Notes under the pieces: generated by a model | Databases searched by the model: none | What the model saw: only the letters and a program-made list of their open reading frames with translations | Told to the model about the DNA's origin: nothing | In this document: piece by piece, positions 1-8,639 of the stretch | Numbering within the stretch: the stretch's first letter is position 1 | Layout of the letters: each line of letters starts with the position of its first letter | Translations under genes and position numbers: made by a program | Assembly: GCA_011763485.2 (NCBI GenBank) | Contig: JAANSK020093352.1 | Coordinates: forward strand, 1 to 27,046 | Source of the DNA: Isoetes engelmannii | Taxonomy: Eukaryota > Streptophyta > Lycopodiopsida > Isoetales > Isoetaceae | Direction of reading: 5' to 3' | DNA: 27,046 nt

Positions 1-350
1 TTAATCGCGTTCCCGCGATTTCCGCTTCGCTATGCACCACCCGATTCCACCACAAACAAGGTACACAAATGTGGCGTAAAAAATGCACGTTTTTGAGACA
101 CCTTAGCGTGCTTTTACCCGAAGGTCAAGCAAGGAGGGCCCATTAGTTGCTTCAAATGTTCATATGCTAGAAAGAAATCAAACCATAGTTCCTACTAACC
201 TTTAATCCCATTCTAGTTTGGCCCTTAGTAAAGCTTCCTTTCTTTTTCTTTTCCAGTTCTTCTTTGCTCTTCCTATCCTACCCTGTCCCCAACCCTGCAT
301 TTCTGCTAGTTTGGATGTTTTCAACATTTATTTTATGGTGGAAGCTAGAC
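1..350. other. Intergenic, no gene seen
   Basis: No recognisable protein, RNA gene or repeat. The short open frames from 218 and 264 are pyrimidine-rich runs that overlap the repeat copy that follows and show no family signature. Confidence 0.5.
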
Positions 351-632
351 GACTCCCACCTAGTGTTTGGAGCCTCTGTGAAACTCACACAAGTGCCTCT
401 GGCACTAAGTGAGAGTCGTCCCAGATCAGTTTATCATTTTTTCTTAAAACTTGTCCAAATTAGCAACATGATAGCACCAGTGAGCTTCCTGCAATGTGTA
501 TAGCTCACTTTTGCTATCAAAATTCTAGATTGAGTCAGTTTTTCCCTAGAAAGACCCCACAACTCCCACCTAACTCGAATGGCATGTGTGAGACTCTCAC
601 AAGTGCCTTTGGCACTAAGTGAGAGTCCTCCA
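351..632 (+). repeat. Pair of 72-bp direct repeats, period 210 bp, upstream of a TATA box
   Basis: Copy 1 is at about 351-422 and copy 2 at about 561-632. Both start with ACTCCCACC and end with AAGTGCC-tyt-GGCACTAAGTGAGAGTC, and both landmarks are offset by exactly 210 bp. The intervening sequence is not obviously repeated. Paired enhancer-like copies upstream of a TATA box resemble the U3 part of an LTR. That reading is inference, because no matching second LTR is visible in this window. Confidence 0.7.
592..627. repeat. Hairpin-forming inverted repeat inside repeat copy 2
   Basis: The left arm is GACTCTCAC-A-AGTGCC and the right arm is GGCACT-AA-GTGAGAGTC, around a TTT loop. Fifteen base pairs match perfectly, with only an A against AA internal bulge. 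The equivalent in copy 1 (about 382-417) keeps the inner GTGCC/GGCAC stem but has a damaged outer stem. Confidence 0.75.
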
Positions 633-765
633 AAACTTCCCTTGCAAATTTGTCTTCAAATGCAAATGTCCCAGTTAAAGAATATCCTAGTTAACCCAAT
701 ACCAGCCTACTTTGCTCAAAATATTTCCAAAGTTAGTACTTCAAAATTTTGCCCCAACTTTTTCC

Positions 766-774
766 TATAAATAG
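766..774 (+). promoter_or_regulatory. TATA box (TATAAATAG), LTR-like promoter
   Basis: TATAAATAG is followed by GGCCTC and a short leader-like stretch, about 135 bp after the second 72-bp repeat. The layout of repeated upstream block, TATA box and untranslated leader is that of a retrotransposon U3/R region. No downstream coding sequence was recognised, so this is probably a solo or fragmentary LTR. Start and end of the element were not resolved. Confidence 0.45.
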
Positions 775-829
775 GGCCTCATTTATGCATGTTACCACCC
801 AGAGAATTTGCTCCTCCCTTTTAGGCGAT

Positions 830-2700
830 TTGCAGAACTTAATGGCAAATCGGTCGAATCCGTGTATGATATAAGCTGAAGGCACAGTCTGTGCTAGATA
901 CGGTTGGAGATAATAGAATTTGATTGAATGATAGCCTACCTGAACTTGGTTAGGGCTTGTGCTGTCGGGAACGAGATCAATGAAAATTCTTTGAATTATG
1001 ACTTTGGTTTAATGGTGTTAAAAATACTTATATCCTTCAACCATTGGTAATGGAGTATTGAAATATCAATTATTGGAAGTGAAGTCTTGAATTGTTGATA
1101 TTGTCATAATAATTGTTGTCTTCATATAAGTACCGAATATTTGCTCATTGTTTCTTTCAAAGATCTAAGAAATCTACATACTTTATCATCGCTTTCGAAG
1201 GCCAGACCCCTTTTACCTTGCACGAGGACCACACGGGAAGTTGTATCAGTGGAAAAGAAGTCTAGAACGGGAACGTGTGAAATACGTTTGAAATTTTTTC
1301 CTGATTTTTTCATTAGCTTCCTCTATGCCTGTGAGCGGCATAGGTGGCAACATGATGCATCTCGGTACAATGCTCACCGTGTTTAGGCGCAAGTCAAATT
1401 CAGGGGTTGCAATGGTATGAGCCCTGCCTCGCTCCTATTTGATGCACATATGACTAATATAGTGTTGATGTTCCTTCACTTTCTTACTACTTATCCATCC
1501 TTGGTCTTCATATGTGCCAAGGGAAATATGGAACATGCCCTGGATTTGACTTAGACTGTACATGCAATTGGGCAAGTTAACTGCTCGCATTAACACCACT
1601 AGATGATAGATCTTTGAAGTGGTTATCTATTCTCATAAACAATTTCGTGTATTTTTTGCACTCCCAACTTTTTTAAAAACAGATATCGATGAAGAGGAGA
1701 TTTGCATTTTCTGCAATGAACTCAGATATTGGAATACCCACCTTAGTAACTAGGTGGACGGTGTTTCTTTTTTTTCTTCATCTTTTTAGATTCTGACGGC
1801 TTAAGAATAGCCCTGATCGGTTCCAAAAACACAATAGACAAGTTACCAAGAACATGGTCTTTATTATAATTGCCTTTCATGTATTCAAGATCTGAATCCG
1901 TTGTGTCTAAAATTATATGCTCTGTGAAACTTGCGTAATCCACTACTAGATTCTCAAATTTAGAATACTCCTATTGTAGCAAACTGTTTGCATAAGATAA
2001 AATTTCCCTTCGCATAAATGAAAGGGTTCTGATGTCCAGTGCCCTTTGTTTGCAATCAAATCTACCCGAATAGCCTGGTTGCACATTCAAAAAAACTTGT
2101 CTTCCAAAATTTCATCCAATCACTGGGAGATCTCTACATTTGACACTCCCCTAAGATATCTGAGTCATATCTTGTTGAAATAGAGTTTACTTGAGTTCTC
2201 TGGAAGTTCACCATGGTCATCAAATAATTTTTTACTCATCCACTTACTCATGACCTCCATTAATTTCTTCCAAGCAGTTTCTTCCAGGATTATAAACTGT
2301 TTTTCATACTTTAAATCCTTCACCTTCAAGGTAATGGTCGCCATATCAACAAATTCCTGCAAAAAGAAGGTTGTCAGGATCACGGTACTTTTGCTTTTAT
2401 AACTTTGAGTATTTTTACTGTAACTGTATATATTTTTGGAATTTTATATTTTAAAAATTACTAAGTAATCTACATTTTAAAATGCATTTGTTCTAGCATT
2501 GGACTAAAACCGTGTTAGCTTTCTTCATAATAGATTATCTGTACATTATAATGCAGATGTATTTCAACAAAAATTCCTCATTGAAGATGTAAACAGGTCG
2601 GCAGTTGATTGTGAAAATTAATTATGTTATACATGGCATTCTACATTATAATCACTGTACATGTAAATGTATAATAGTGATGCAGTCCACGTTGACACTC
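830..2700. other. Intergenic, AT-rich, unrecognised
   Basis: No gene is supported. On the minus strand two short open frames lie in tandem (2165-2383, 72 codons, lysine- and glutamate-rich; and 1743-1943, 66 codons, ending in a lysine run). They may be remains of one decayed coding region, since stop-interrupted reading continues between them, but neither matches a family I know. Confidence 0.4.
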
Positions 2701-2734
2701 AGAAGTGACAAAAAGGTTCAATTATGGATAAGTG

Positions 2735-2747
2735 ATATGTAAATGTA
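2735..2747 (+). repeat. Candidate LINE target-site duplication, left copy
   Basis: ATATGTAAATGTA occurs here and again at 5187-5199, just beyond the 5' end of the minus-strand LINE. A 26-bp stretch lies between this copy and the poly(T), so it is not flush with the tail. A related 11-mer also occurs near 2670, which weakens the case. Confidence 0.4.
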
Positions 2748-2773
2748 GAGTTCTATTTGATCAAATGTATGTC

Positions 2774-5186
2774 TTTTTTTTTTCTTTTTTTTTTTTTTGG
2801 AAGGACGAAAGCAAACAGTTTATTAATCAGTAATAAACATTACAGAATAGACATGTCTCATTACCTGTGTAAGCACACGAAGAAGCCACATGAACAAGAG
2901 CCTGAGCACAGTGCACTTACTCCAGAATATGAGACTAATGATAGGAACCAATTTGAAGGTACTGAATGCAGATACAATCCCTCACCTCTGGGTCAAGGGA
3001 GGAACACTTATAAGCCATCGGTATCGAGCTAAGTTAGCCTGGACCACAGTAATAACACCGCGAGCAGATGAGTAGGTGCCATGAAAAATATGGTGTCTAT
3101 GATGTTCCTATATTGATCAGAGGAGCCAACCAGAGCTAAGATGGAATGCCCTCTGTCGAACTAGGGGCCAGGCACTAGGGTAGGAAGCCAAGAGGATGCA
3201 TTGGCAATCCAATACGCAGTTGAATAAACCTTGTAACCAAGACCATGCCGGTTGAACTTCTGGGCGAGAGAAAAAACAATGATCAAGAGTTTCCACGTCT
3301 GAAAGGCAGAGCAGGCATACTGCAGATATGCGGGGATCATAGCGATGCCTGAAGGTGTTAACACGCATGCACCTATGAATGATCTGCCACCAAAGTACCG
3401 ACACTTTAGGATGGAGCAGTGTATCCCAGAGCCAACGCCATGTACGCTGCAAATTGCATTGCGGAACTTGCAGGTGCCACCCAGTTGGCAGTGGGAGGGG
3501 TTGTGGTGCTAAGAGGAGGCGATATACTAAGCTGAAAAAAATGCTTTCCTATGCGGATATTTTCGTGACAGCCCAGGACATCCTTTTTGTAACACCAATC
3601 TCCACCCTAAGAGGCAAATTTTTCGCGACCTTCTCCCATAATGTGAGATCCCAATGGGAGAGTAGAAATTTTGTTTATATAGTGACTAAGGGATTGCCTA
3701 AGAAGGCGTAGACCAGGAGAGTCATCTTCACCATTCAAGAGCCTCCAAATGAATTCTGAGATGAAGACCTTGCTCTGCAGTAAAAAGTCCATCATATCCA
3801 GACCACCTGCCCATTTTGGGAGGATGCGTTTAGACCAAGCCACTATAACCAAACATCACCTTCCTCAGTACCAGCCCATATAAAGCTCTAGAGTATTGCA
3901 ATGAGCTCATGTACTTTGACCTGTGGGGCTAGCAGTAAAGATGCCATATAGATATGGGTGCTACTGAGGACTGACTTTGCCACTGTAATGCGACCAGCAA
4001 GGGACAACTTTGCGGTGGACCACCAAAACAAGTGCTTCTCCAAACCCTTAATAATTTCTTCCCATGTAGCTCCAGCACCAACATGAATGCCAACTGGAAT
4101 CCACTTGGTGGTCTGTCCATGAGCAAGTAATTTCCATAGATATGCATGGCCACATGTTGGAGTCGGAGTATCCAAGATGTACACTTCTGCCACCCCACAA
4201 GCACACCGGAAGCCAATGAAAATGTATCCAAGAGCAATTTGGCAGCTCCTAGGTTCTCAGCGCTAGCGATCAGAAAGAGAAATGTGCCATCTGCATATTG
4301 ATTACAAACTTCCTATGTGCCATCCTCCAAAGCCAGACCGTGGAGAAGCCCCTTTGTTGTTGCAACAGTAAATAACTGTGACAAAGCCTCCGCCACAATT
4401 GTGAAGAGCAGTGGCGCTAAGGGGCATCCCCGACGAATACCACGACCAAGTGGAAAAACCTCCGATGGCTCACCATGGAACAGAACAGTCGCCGGGGCGC
4501 CGATACATGTAGCTTCGTGATGTCTGCCGTGAATTGCTGCCCAAATTCCAATCTGAGCATACATAGGTACATGAACTCCCAGCTTACATTGTCGTATGAC
4601 TTCGCAAAATCAAGCTTGAGATACACAACAGGAAGGTTCCACCGACATGCCCAATAGATTCCCTCGTAAGCAGCAGCTACATTATTCAGATTAGATCTTT
4701 TTGGAAGGAAGCCTGATTGAGTTGTAGAGATGGACTCATCCAAGATTTCCTTTACCCGTTCTGCAAAAGTATTGACAAAGATCTTATACGTAGATGACAA
4801 CAAGGTGATTGGCTGCCAGTCTGATATAGTATGGAGATCCTTAACCTTAGGTATGAGTGAGATGGCCCCTGTGTTCAGAATTCTATCCGAAGTAGTAGAC
4901 TGACAAAAATCACAAAAGGCATCATAGACAAATGTCTCCAACCATTCCCAATATTCTTGAAAGAACTCAATTGGCATACTATCCAATCCTGGGCACTTGC
5001 CTTTTTTTAGTTCAAGGACTGCCGAACCTAGATCATTAGCTGTTATGGCCGCCTCTATTGAAACTCTGACTGGAATGGAAGATGTCGCTCAGCAAAGAAG
5101 GCCTGGAAGTGATTGTGTAGATGTTGCTTGAGCTCTGCTGGCACTGTGAGCACCGAGCCATCTGCTAGGCAAATGATAAATTAGGC
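2774..5186 (-). mobile_element. 5'-truncated LINE (L1-like non-LTR retrotransposon)
   Basis: A minus-strand element about 2.4 kb long. The + strand T tract at 2774-2798 (ten T, one C, fourteen T) is its poly(A) tail. A 3' untranslated part follows to about 3110, then reverse-transcriptase-related coding sequence up to about 5110. The endonuclease region and first ORF expected of a full-length L1-type element are absent, so it is 5'-truncated, as is usual for target-primed reverse transcription. The possible 13-bp flanking repeat at 2735-2747 and 5187-5199 would set the 5' end near 5186. Several frame changes and a damaged catalytic motif show it is an old, dead copy. Confidence 0.85.
3117..5110 (-). 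pseudogene. Decayed LINE reverse transcriptase with zf-RVT-type C-terminus
   Basis: Read on the minus strand from about 5110 downwards. The piece near 4990 begins with KGKCPGLDSMPIEFFQEYW, the usual LINE RT entry (K-PG-D--P-EFF). Next come LIPK, DWQPITLLSSTYKI, QSGFLPKRS and the catalytic-block A region LKLDFAKSYDNVSWEF at about 4590-4640. After a frameshift near 4500, RRGCPLAPLLF (about 4420) is followed by NQYADG at about 4290, where the canonical YADD has become YADG. LSLAGRITVAKSVLSS lies at about 3970-4020. The last piece (3117-3452) has the W-----HPKVSVLWW and C--C-----E-L-HCFF pattern of the zinc-binding domain that follows many plant LINE RTs. At least three frame changes and one catalytic substitution make it non-functional. 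Confidence 0.88.
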
Positions 5187-5199
5187 ATATGTAAATGTA
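5187..5199 (+). repeat. Candidate LINE target-site duplication, right copy
   Basis: ATATGTAAATGTA is identical to 2735-2747. It lies immediately beyond the last recognisable part of the LINE (its 5' side on the minus strand). Confidence 0.4.
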
Positions 5200-5329
5200 A
5201 GGATATTGAGATTGATATAAGGCAACTTGAGTACCTGAAATCGGATTGCATTCGAAAATTGAGAGAGAGAGGAATACATGTTGTTGTATATAGCATGAGC
5301 ATGACCTTTACAAAAAGGCCTTTAATGAG

Positions 5330-6370
5330 ATGAGGACCAAACTCCATCAAAATTGCAGCTGCAACCGTGAGGTATGTGCCTCATTTGAGAATGGAGGCAA
5401 GTGCCTAGCAATGCTGGCAACTTCCACAAACGTAAGTTCTATGTGGAGGTCTATTGTATGCGAGAAAGATGAGTTCCAGGAATGGCACAATTGGAATACA
5501 TCAATGGCAGTTGTAATGATTGTGGCACAAAGAAGATTGAATTATGCCAGGTTGCTCCAAGTATTGGCAATGATATGGATTGGAAGGCATATTGTTATGT
5601 GTATGAACCTTCCAAGAAAGGTACTTCTAGAAGACTAAGATTATTAAACAAAATTGGTCCCGCAAATATTATGATGGCAGACTTGTTCAATCACTTGAAG
5701 CAGTTTGTGCATCACAACTCTAATGCGCAATGATAAAGTAGGGAATTCAATCCAGAAGGATACTTGCTTTTCTATGTGTGATTTTGCTGAAAATCACATG
5801 CTAAAGCCATTTAAGGAGTCCAGTTTGAGCATTGGAGTCCCAAGTAGATCTCCATTGTAGTTCACATAACAATGTTCAGCATTACAGGTAAAATGAAGAA
5901 AACTGTATATTTTTTTTTTTGTCTCGAATGACATATGCCATGATAATATCTTTGTTAGGCGTGCATTCAAGCTGCACCTAAACTAGTTGAAAAAAATGGT
6001 GGTGAACACAATAAGTAGCATCAGGTATGGTCAGATGATTATGTTGCCCAGTACAAATCAAGAAAAATCTTCTATCACGTAATCAAGTATGGTACTTTCA
6101 ATACATTTGCAAATATTGGAATTAGAATGGCATTGGTTTAAGCAAACTGGTACCATTGGGAAAACAAAATCAGGATGCAATCGAATTTTTTTTGCTCAGG
6201 CCATGGAAAAGCTACTCGTGATGGAGAAGGAGCCATAGTAAAGGAAGTCCTAACATATTTGCAGAAGAGAGAAGGTGGACCAGACATTGATGGAGTTGCA
6301 GCAGCTTGTGCAACTGCATCAGAGAAGGAATGGAATTCAATCCATCTACTACGTGTCTTCCATCAATAGC
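5330..6370 (+). pseudogene. Relic of an uncharacterised DFAENY/SGHGK repeat-borne protein family
   Basis: Four pieces in order fit one family I recognise by motif only. First, 5400-5560 reads C-----WHNWN, then after a frameshift INGSCNDCG, the paired-cysteine segment. Second, 5560-5733 reads through DWKAYCYVYEP, then ADLFNHLKQFVHHNSNAQ and a TGA where the family usually has W. Third, 5780-5797 reads DFAENH (family DFAENY). Fourth, 6025-6137 reads VWSDDYVAQYKSRKIFYHV, followed after a break by NFFCSGHGKATRDGEGAIVK at about 6184-6243. The family is found scattered in plant and animal genomes with WSDG, QFK and SGHGKGE-DG-GA-VK motifs. It has no established function, and I infer it is carried by transposons. 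Here it has at least three frameshifts and two stops. A stretch at 5886-5958 (GTAAAA to TTTGTTAG) could be a former intron. No terminal repeats were identified. Confidence 0.7.
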
Positions 6371-6691
6371 AATGATGCAATTATAATATTGTGCAAGTCA
6401 AATCCATCGGCTCATTCTGCACATGCCCTACAAGGCATGCTGCTGTCTTTGCGCCCGTGCAATGCCATCTCTAGCCGTTGCCACACCTTAGAATCTTGCT
6501 AAAAAGACTTCACATTTGTATATGCTCAAATTGGCCTTGCCACATCAGCAATCTATATTTTTTCATACTAAGGGAGGATCACCAATAATGTGACCCATGA
6601 GGGTCAAATGGGCTAGTTTGCAATGGTTTGGAAATCATATGGTTGCGGGAATTGCTATTTTTTATTTTTGTGGATGGTAAACCATTGTGTA

Positions 6692-6852
6692 TGGTAAAGG
6701 TAGGGTTAGGCTAATATGGTTTGGGGCCCATGGAAGATATTTCGAGAGGGTCTTGGGGAGGTGGCACCTAATTATCATATATGGAGGGTCAAACCTCGCC
6801 GTCTAAATGCTTTTGCCCAGTCGGTTGGTATGATAATTAAGGTGTCGTATCA
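6692..6852 (+). repeat. TRIM left terminal repeat
   Basis: It shares GGTTTGGGGCCCA, CTAATTATCATATATGGAGG, GTCTAAATGCTTTTG and ATAATTAAGGTGTC, in the same order and spacing, with 6931-7091. The first ~20 bp are diverged, so the outer edge is approximate. The inner edge, ending in TATCA, is set by the primer binding site. Confidence 0.7.
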
Positions 6853-6854
6853 AA

Positions 6855-6867
6855 TGGTATCAGAGCC
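6855..6867 (+). other. Primer binding site (initiator tRNA-Met)
   Basis: TGGTATCAGAGCC is an exact complement of the 3' end (with CCA) of plant initiator tRNA-Met over 13 nt. It is the standard primer site of many plant LTR retrotransposons and lies two bases after the left terminal repeat. Confidence 0.85.
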
Positions 6868-6930
6868 GAGTCTCGAGTTCAAGTCTCCACGGGAGCGCCC
6901 CAATGGATAAATTGCCTCATAGGCGAATGA

Positions 6931-7091
6931 TGTAATACCCATGAATTGATACGGTTTGGGGCCCACAAGAGACTGCTCGAGAGGATCTTGGGGAAGCGGC
7001 ATCTAATTATCATATATGGAGGGTCAAACCTCAACGTCTAAATGCTTTTGTCCAGTTGGTTGGGGCATGATAATTAAGGTGTCATATGGTC
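6931..7091 (+). repeat. TRIM right terminal repeat
   Basis: It begins TGTAATACCC, a typical TG start, and runs through the blocks shared with 6692-6852. Its right edge near 7085-7092 is uncertain because the last bases differ between copies. Confidence 0.7.
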
Positions 7092-7201
7092 ATTTTTCTA
7101 CTGTTAGTATTTTGGCTGGATAGGCAGGCAAGATTTTTGGAGTTCGTTTTTTATAAGTGAGGACCAAGTTTAGCGGATTGTGGCAGGCAACCTGTGTTTT
7201 T

Positions 7202-7330
7202 CATAGTGTTTCTAAAGTGGTGATATGATGCTTTCTGTATTTTGCAGTTGCACAACGGCGGCAAGATTCTAATTTTTTCATAGTGTTTCTAAAGCGGTGA
7301 TATGATGCTCTCTGTATTTTGCGGGTGTGC
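7202..7330 (+). repeat. 77-bp tandem duplication (about 1.7 copies)
   Basis: CATAGTGTTTCTAAAG starts at 7202 and again at 7279. About 47 bp are nearly identical (three or so substitutions), ending in CTGTATTTTGC, after which the copies diverge. Confidence 0.8.
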
Positions 7331-7404
7331 TTTACAAGAGCAACAAAGTTTCTTAGTTCTTAGGTTTCTGCTCAAAATTTTACCTCGTTTACATGATTAA
7401 CACC

Positions 7405-7436
7405 TCCGTGGACGATAAAAATCTTATTCTATTCTT
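7405..7436 (+). repeat. Short inverted repeat, left arm
   Basis: About 26 of 32 bases match the reverse complement of 8848-8879, with the core GTGGACGATAAAAA identical. The arms are about 1.4 kb apart. They could be the ends of a decayed DNA element or two fragments of one LTR family in opposite orientation. Confidence 0.4.
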
Positions 7437-7439
7437 GTG

Positions 7440-8280
7440 TGTCTTGCAGATTAGGTTGATGTTTCTTTGGACCAATGTATGTTATTGTCATCGTAGGTTT
7501 GATTTCTATTATTGCCAGCACAATTCATTGAAATGGGCTCTGACCCAGTTGCCTTGCTTCGGCATCACCTTCGCAACAACTTTTGGAGATCTTTCCCCTT
7601 TGTTGTGATGGGTGTTTTTAAATCCAAACGTGAAATTGAAATGTATACTAGATTCATTATGTTAAAGCTCAAAGATGATACTCATGTTTGAATTCCGATG
7701 AGCAATTGATTTGTAGGTTTTCATGATGTGACCATTACGTATTCAATGTGCAAGTTTTTTTTTTAGGCATATTTTATATTGTTGGTATTCCAATTCTAGA
7801 GTTCCGATCTTGATGGCTAGCATTTAGTCTCATGTAGTATATTCCAGGTTGGTCCTAAGGATGGATTTAGTAGACCGTGATAAAATGGATCAAATTTTTC
7901 AATAATGGCTGAACACATATTTTTTTGTCTCAATCTCGACCATTGAATAAAATAGGGAAAAAAAATGGTTCAATTTTGATTACATCAGTCTTGATCCAAA
8001 ATAAGGTATATGAATGATTCTTATGTTTGCAGATAGATCCATGGGCTATATACCCAATTCTTTCCGAGAAAAACATATGCAATATCTCATATGAAGAGCT
8101 TCTAAGCCATGTAGTTTAATTGACAAAGATATTTTACTTTCAATGTTTCCTTGTGCACGATTCATACCCTCTCTCAACCTTTTAAATTTAATGTTACAAA
8201 TGGCATCGATCCGAGCCATTGGATCGGCATTCTAGGAAGGGACGAGCCACCTATATAAGTGATGTTCATTCTTACGACCA
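7440..8280. other. Intergenic, nothing recognised
   Basis: AT-rich sequence with scattered stops in all frames. The 71-codon frame at 7393-7608 overlaps the inverted-repeat arm and has no family features. Confidence 0.5.
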
Positions 8281-8286
8281 GTTTTT

Positions 8287-8631
8287 GACGTCCTCTCACA
8301 GCAGCATCTCTTCCTTGCCATTGGTTCCCTCTCTACCTTCCTTTATGTATTGTTTTGGAATTGTTTCATTTTATTTTCTTCCTGGCCATTGGTTCCCTCT
8401 CTACCTTCCCTTATGTCTTGTTTTGGAATTGTTTCATTTTATTTATTTATTTTAATTGAAGGACGTCAGTCTAGTATCTCTTCCTTGCCATTGGTTCCCT
8501 CTCTACCTTCCCTTATGTATTGTTTTGGAATTGTTTCATTTTATTTTCTTCCTTATTATTGGTTCCATCTCTATCTTCCTTATGTATTGCTTTGGAATTG
8601 TTTCATTTTATTTTTTTAATTAAAGGACGTC
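8287..8631 (+). repeat. Nested tandem array: four 68-bp units in two ~170-bp higher-order units
   Basis: Units start with CCATTGGTTCC at 8318, 8386, 8488 and (as TTATTGGTTCC) 8556. Spacing is 68 bp within a pair and 170 bp between equivalent members of the two pairs. Each unit has CTCTAYCTTCC, TGTATTG, TTTGGAATTGTTTCATTTTA. GACGTC occurs before the first pair (8287), between the pairs (8462) and after the second pair (8626), each of the last two within AAGGACGTC. This shows two rounds of duplication: a 68-bp unit first, then the whole pair with its GACGTC edge. Confidence 0.9.
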
Positions 8632-8639
8632 TATTCATC

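Larger units (their letters stand above)
6692..7091 (+). mobile_element. TRIM (terminal-repeat retrotransposon in miniature), non-autonomous
   Basis: Two direct terminal repeats of about 161 bp (about 6692-6852 and 6931-7091) flank an internal region of only about 78 bp. The internal region starts, two bases after the left repeat, with a plant initiator-tRNA-Met primer binding site. This size and layout define TRIM elements, which have no coding capacity and rely on other retrotransposons. The repeats differ at many positions (for example GTCTTGGGGAGG against GATCTTGGGGAAG), so the insertion is old. No clear polypurine tract or target duplication could be read. Confidence 0.75.

Noticed and set aside
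1743-2383. Two minus-strand open frames (72 and 66 codons) in tandem
   Set aside because: Lysine-rich, no family signature, separated by many stops; kept only as a note in the gap description.
3379-3711. Plus-strand 110-codon frame
   Set aside because: Antisense shadow of the LINE zinc-domain and 3' region; no independent features.
6692-7091. Terminal repeats as a Cassandra-type TRIM with 5S rRNA sequence
   Set aside because: I looked for the 5S internal promoter blocks inside the repeats and did not see them.
8287-8631. CRISPR-like array
   Set aside because: Plant nuclear context, and the repeats abut or nest with similar spacers; this is a tandem duplication.
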